Source: Polymyxa betae (taxonomy: Eukaryota > Endomyxa > Phytomyxea > Plasmodiophorida > Plasmodiophoridae). Taken from it: 64,000 nucleotides of DNA. Position 1 is the first letter of the stretch; the number at the start of each line of letters is the position of its first letter. The stretch spans positions 53,733 through 117,732 of the forward strand of contig RBZT01000156.1 of the NCBI GenBank assembly GCA_003693705.1, in the 5' to 3' direction. Shown here in pieces: positions 61,963 through 64,000 of the stretch. Made by a program: the position numbers and the translations under genes. The notes beneath the pieces were generated by a model. The model ran no database searches and had not been told where the DNA came from. It saw nothing but the letters and a program-made list of their open reading frames with translations.

Positions 61963-62343
61963 TTACTCCTTTGTAAATCCTGGATCACTGCTTGATGTAC
62001 AGTATCCATATAGTGATATACACCTTCGGCCAGTGGTCTCTGAAAAGCTCCTCACTCCAACATAAGTCCGAACGGACAATAGGTTTATTGAGCTAGAATA
62101 TGAACTGAGTCCAACAAGGGACTCTGTTACGTACTTGATATGACGCCGTACACTGATTTCTGGATCGAAATCGGCATGGAAGAGTTCCAGCATAGACGAG
62201 ATGATAGCTGAGGAATCGCAAGCGACAATGATCTTAACTGCGAATAATGTATTTGGATGTGCTTGGCATCGATAGGATGATGATAGTGATTGTGACATAA
62301 ACCGATGATTGAACCGGTAAGGGTTCATCATCCTGGACTCCAT
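61963..62343 (-). CDS. weak ORF sharing a repeat with 62.57-62.64 kb
   Basis: ATG 62343 (MESRMMNPYRFNHRF) to a stop at 61963, 126 codons, Ser-rich. The part around SSSYRCQAHPNTLFAVK resembles the minus-strand translation of 62.57-62.64 kb (SSSFRSQAHPNFESRVHVK). The similarity is stronger at the DNA level than in any one frame, so coding status is doubtful. Confidence 0.25.
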   Translation of the reverse strand: MESRMMNPYRFNHRFMSQSLSSSYRCQAHPNTLFAVKIIVACDSSAIISSMLELFHADFDPEISVRRHIKYVTESLVGLSSYSSSINLLSVRTYVGVRSFSETTGRRCISLYGYCTSSSDPGFTKE

Positions 62344-62640
62344 AATATTTCAAAACGCCTCAAACACCGGTCAAATGTTTATAATTCGGCGCTTGATTGA
62401 AGGCAACCACAGCGCCTGCTGTGGCTATCGTTGACGGTCTTGTGCGATTGGACAGAAATCATCTCTGCGTTGCTACGCAGTAATGTTACTACCAGCTATC
62501 GTCATTCTGACAGCACTTCAGCTGACCTGATCAGCGCTGACGTGTTGCCTTCACATGAACTCGTGATTCAAAATTTGGATGGGCTTGGCTTCGAAAGGAT
62601 GATGATTTAAAGTAATCGTGCCATATACCGAAGATTGATA
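62250..62640. repeat. diverged direct repeat, two copies of about 65 bp
   Basis: Copy A about 62250-62314 and copy B about 62573-62638 share ATTTGGATG, GCTTGGC, TCGA, AGGATGATGAT and ACCGA.GATTGA in the same order. Identity is about three quarters by eye, with a 4-base length difference that shifts frame. Confidence 0.65.
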
Positions 62641-62940
62641 TCTCGACCAATCCCATGTTAAATCCGAGTTGTCTGAATACGACCCTGATGTACCTATACA
62701 GAAACAACAATTGCGTACCAACAATTGTGACATTGACCTGATCGCATTCACCGTTTGCTGCTGTCATCATACAGGATTCTATCGCGAAGCCGGAAATGGT
62801 CAGCAGACCATCCTAACACAATCACAACTCGCTCTTCCACTAATACAACGAGATGTGTCAATTGGAATAGAGCTGATTGCGTTATGATTGTATCAGTACT
62901 AACCAGCATGTGAAAATAAAAGAGAATTTATTCAATCAAG

Positions 62941-64000
62941 ATTAGTTATATTACTAACTCTGTAAGTGCACACCCAAAACGTACTTCGATTCCCGGTTCC
63001 AAGGCGCTATCGCACGCTGTCAATGTAAGACGACCAGGGGGTCGGAAGACCGATTACAAAAGAGAGACGAAATAGAGACGAAATAGACACGTGTTGAGAG
63101 AGAGAGAAAGAATTCTAGTTGTATTATTAGAAAGGAGAAGAGGTTGCGGTGTCCGCAAAGAGGTTAGGGGGAAACCTCATATATCAGTAGCAGAATAAAC
63201 AATTAAAAGTAAAAATAAAAACTTCGCGTCACATCGCCCTCTTCATTTGAGCGAGACCGAGTTAGAACAGGAGCAGGAAGGAATCTGAAGATGGCATAGA
63301 TCCAGGGTCGCCAAGTTGGGACAGCAAGAACACAAGCATCACGAACAGGAAAGAACACTTCAGGAACAGAACAGGAGAGAAAGAAAGTAGACGACAAATT
63401 AATAACAAAATCGCACCCGATTTGCCCCGCCTCAAAAACCCCTCTCGTCATTTTTCAATTTCCATTTTCAAAAATATCACGTTATAACACCCAATAACGT
63501 AATAAACCCTAACCCCAAAACCTAATTTCAAAAAAATACCCAGATTGTCATTTACCAATTCCCATTTTCAAAAATATCATTCCAAAAAATTTTTCCACCC
63601 AAATATATTTTTCTTTTAAACTCAATTTTTTTTTTCAAAATCAAAACACCATATCAATCAAAAAATTAATCCCCGTTAGAATTATAACGCTCATTAATCC
63701 ATGGTTTTATCACTATTCCATCGGCGTTTTTGATAATTCCCGTTTTATTGATTTTATAAAGGTCTTCATAATTCTTTAAATCTACGTATCCTTTCATTAC
63801 TATTAACTACTAAAAAGACTGATAAAGGTTTTTTCTCGACACCGACCATTATTCGTCCAGTTTATGACCATTTTCGGAGAGCGTTGGGTTGGAATTTTTA
63901 GGGTTATTTAGTGCCTTTGTAATAATCGTCCAGCAATTCATCTCTTCTGTTCTTCGCATCACAAATAGATTGAAATGATTTGTCAAACTTCAATCCTGGT
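62941..64000. other. A/T-rich noncoding sequence with short repeats
   Basis: No convincing gene. Contains a small direct repeat of AGAGACGAAAT (63062-63083), a GAGAGAGAGA run, AACCCTAACCCC at about 63506-63517 and poly-A/T tracts. The ACGTTAT/ATAACGT inverted repeat is at 63479-63500. A direct repeat of about 34 bp (63446-63479 and 63548-63583, both containing CCCATTTTCAAAAATATCA-like sequence) flanks the CCCTAACCCC tract. Confidence 0.6.
63446..63583. repeat. spaced direct repeat of about 34 bp
   Basis: GTCATTT...CAATTTCCATTTTCAAAAATATCA at 63446-63479 recurs as GTCATTTACCAATTCCC then ATTTTCAAAAATATCAT at 63548-63583, about 102 bp apart. Confidence 0.8.

Noticed and set aside
62980-63050. 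TTCGATTCCCGGTTCC resembling a tRNA T-arm
   Set aside because: No matching acceptor stem, D-arm or anticodon arm could be formed around it on either strand.
63500-63520. Possible chromosome end because of CCCTAACCCC
   Set aside because: Only one or two units are present and ordinary A/T-rich sequence continues for 480 bp beyond. Not a telomere array.

Overview
This window is nuclear DNA from a eukaryote. Genes are interrupted by short GT...AG introns, mostly about 45-60 bp and sometimes about 30 bp, and lie on both strands only tens to a few hundred bases apart. The products are typical eukaryotic ones: CTR9, UBC13, MIOS, TRAPPC1, RLP24, PEX13, PGS1 and DUS2. At least five genes encode parts of motile cilia or centrioles (a coiled-coil protein of TPH type, CFAP47, CEP78, a giant HYDIN-like ASH protein and a ULK4-type kinase), so the organism makes flagellated cells. 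Small introns, compact spacing and opisthokont-like proteins fit a zoosporic (chytrid-like) early-diverging fungus or a close relative. I cannot prove this: a PEX13 without an SH3 domain, a Polycomb PCGF-type RING protein and an IP3R-like solenoid would be unusual for an ordinary fungus.

Layout. 1-12.2 kb: a partial unknown gene, a small acidic protein, the TPH-type coiled-coil gene, PEX13 (minus), CFAP47 (minus, about 7.7 kb, many exons) and a 53-residue membrane protein divergent from CFAP47. 12.3-20.5 kb: WDR54 (plus), a Yippee-domain protein (minus), CEP78 (plus), and an EF-hand protein with a solenoid resembling IP3/ryanodine receptors but no channel segment (minus). 20.6-27.5 kb: an unassigned stretch with a frame-breaking 44-bp duplication, then UBC13, a small helical protein, an unassigned ORF, PGS1 and a type II glycosyltransferase-like protein, all plus. 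27.8-36.2 kb: CTR9, a TRF-like telomere-binding protein, a PCGF-like protein (minus) and a HEAT-like gene. 36.2-45.8 kb: one giant six-exon ASH gene of 3111 residues. 45.8-54.1 kb: RLP24 (minus, first coding exon is only the ATG), DUS2, an acidic protein, a small membrane protein, MIOS (minus) and a tetraspan protein. 54.1-61.2 kb: TRAPPC1, a multipass membrane protein and a ULK4-type kinase with intact catalytic residues (all minus), then a second tetraspan protein. 61.2-64 kb: weak ORFs, a diverged repeat and A/T-rich noncoding sequence.

Genes do not form operons, but several related functions sit together: motile cilia, telomere and chromatin (TRF-like beside PCGF-like, CTR9 just upstream), and growth, ribosome and tRNA maturation (RLP24, DUS2, MIOS). 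Exon structures below were assembled by eye from reading frame, splice sites and family resemblance. Gene ends are firmer than internal junctions.
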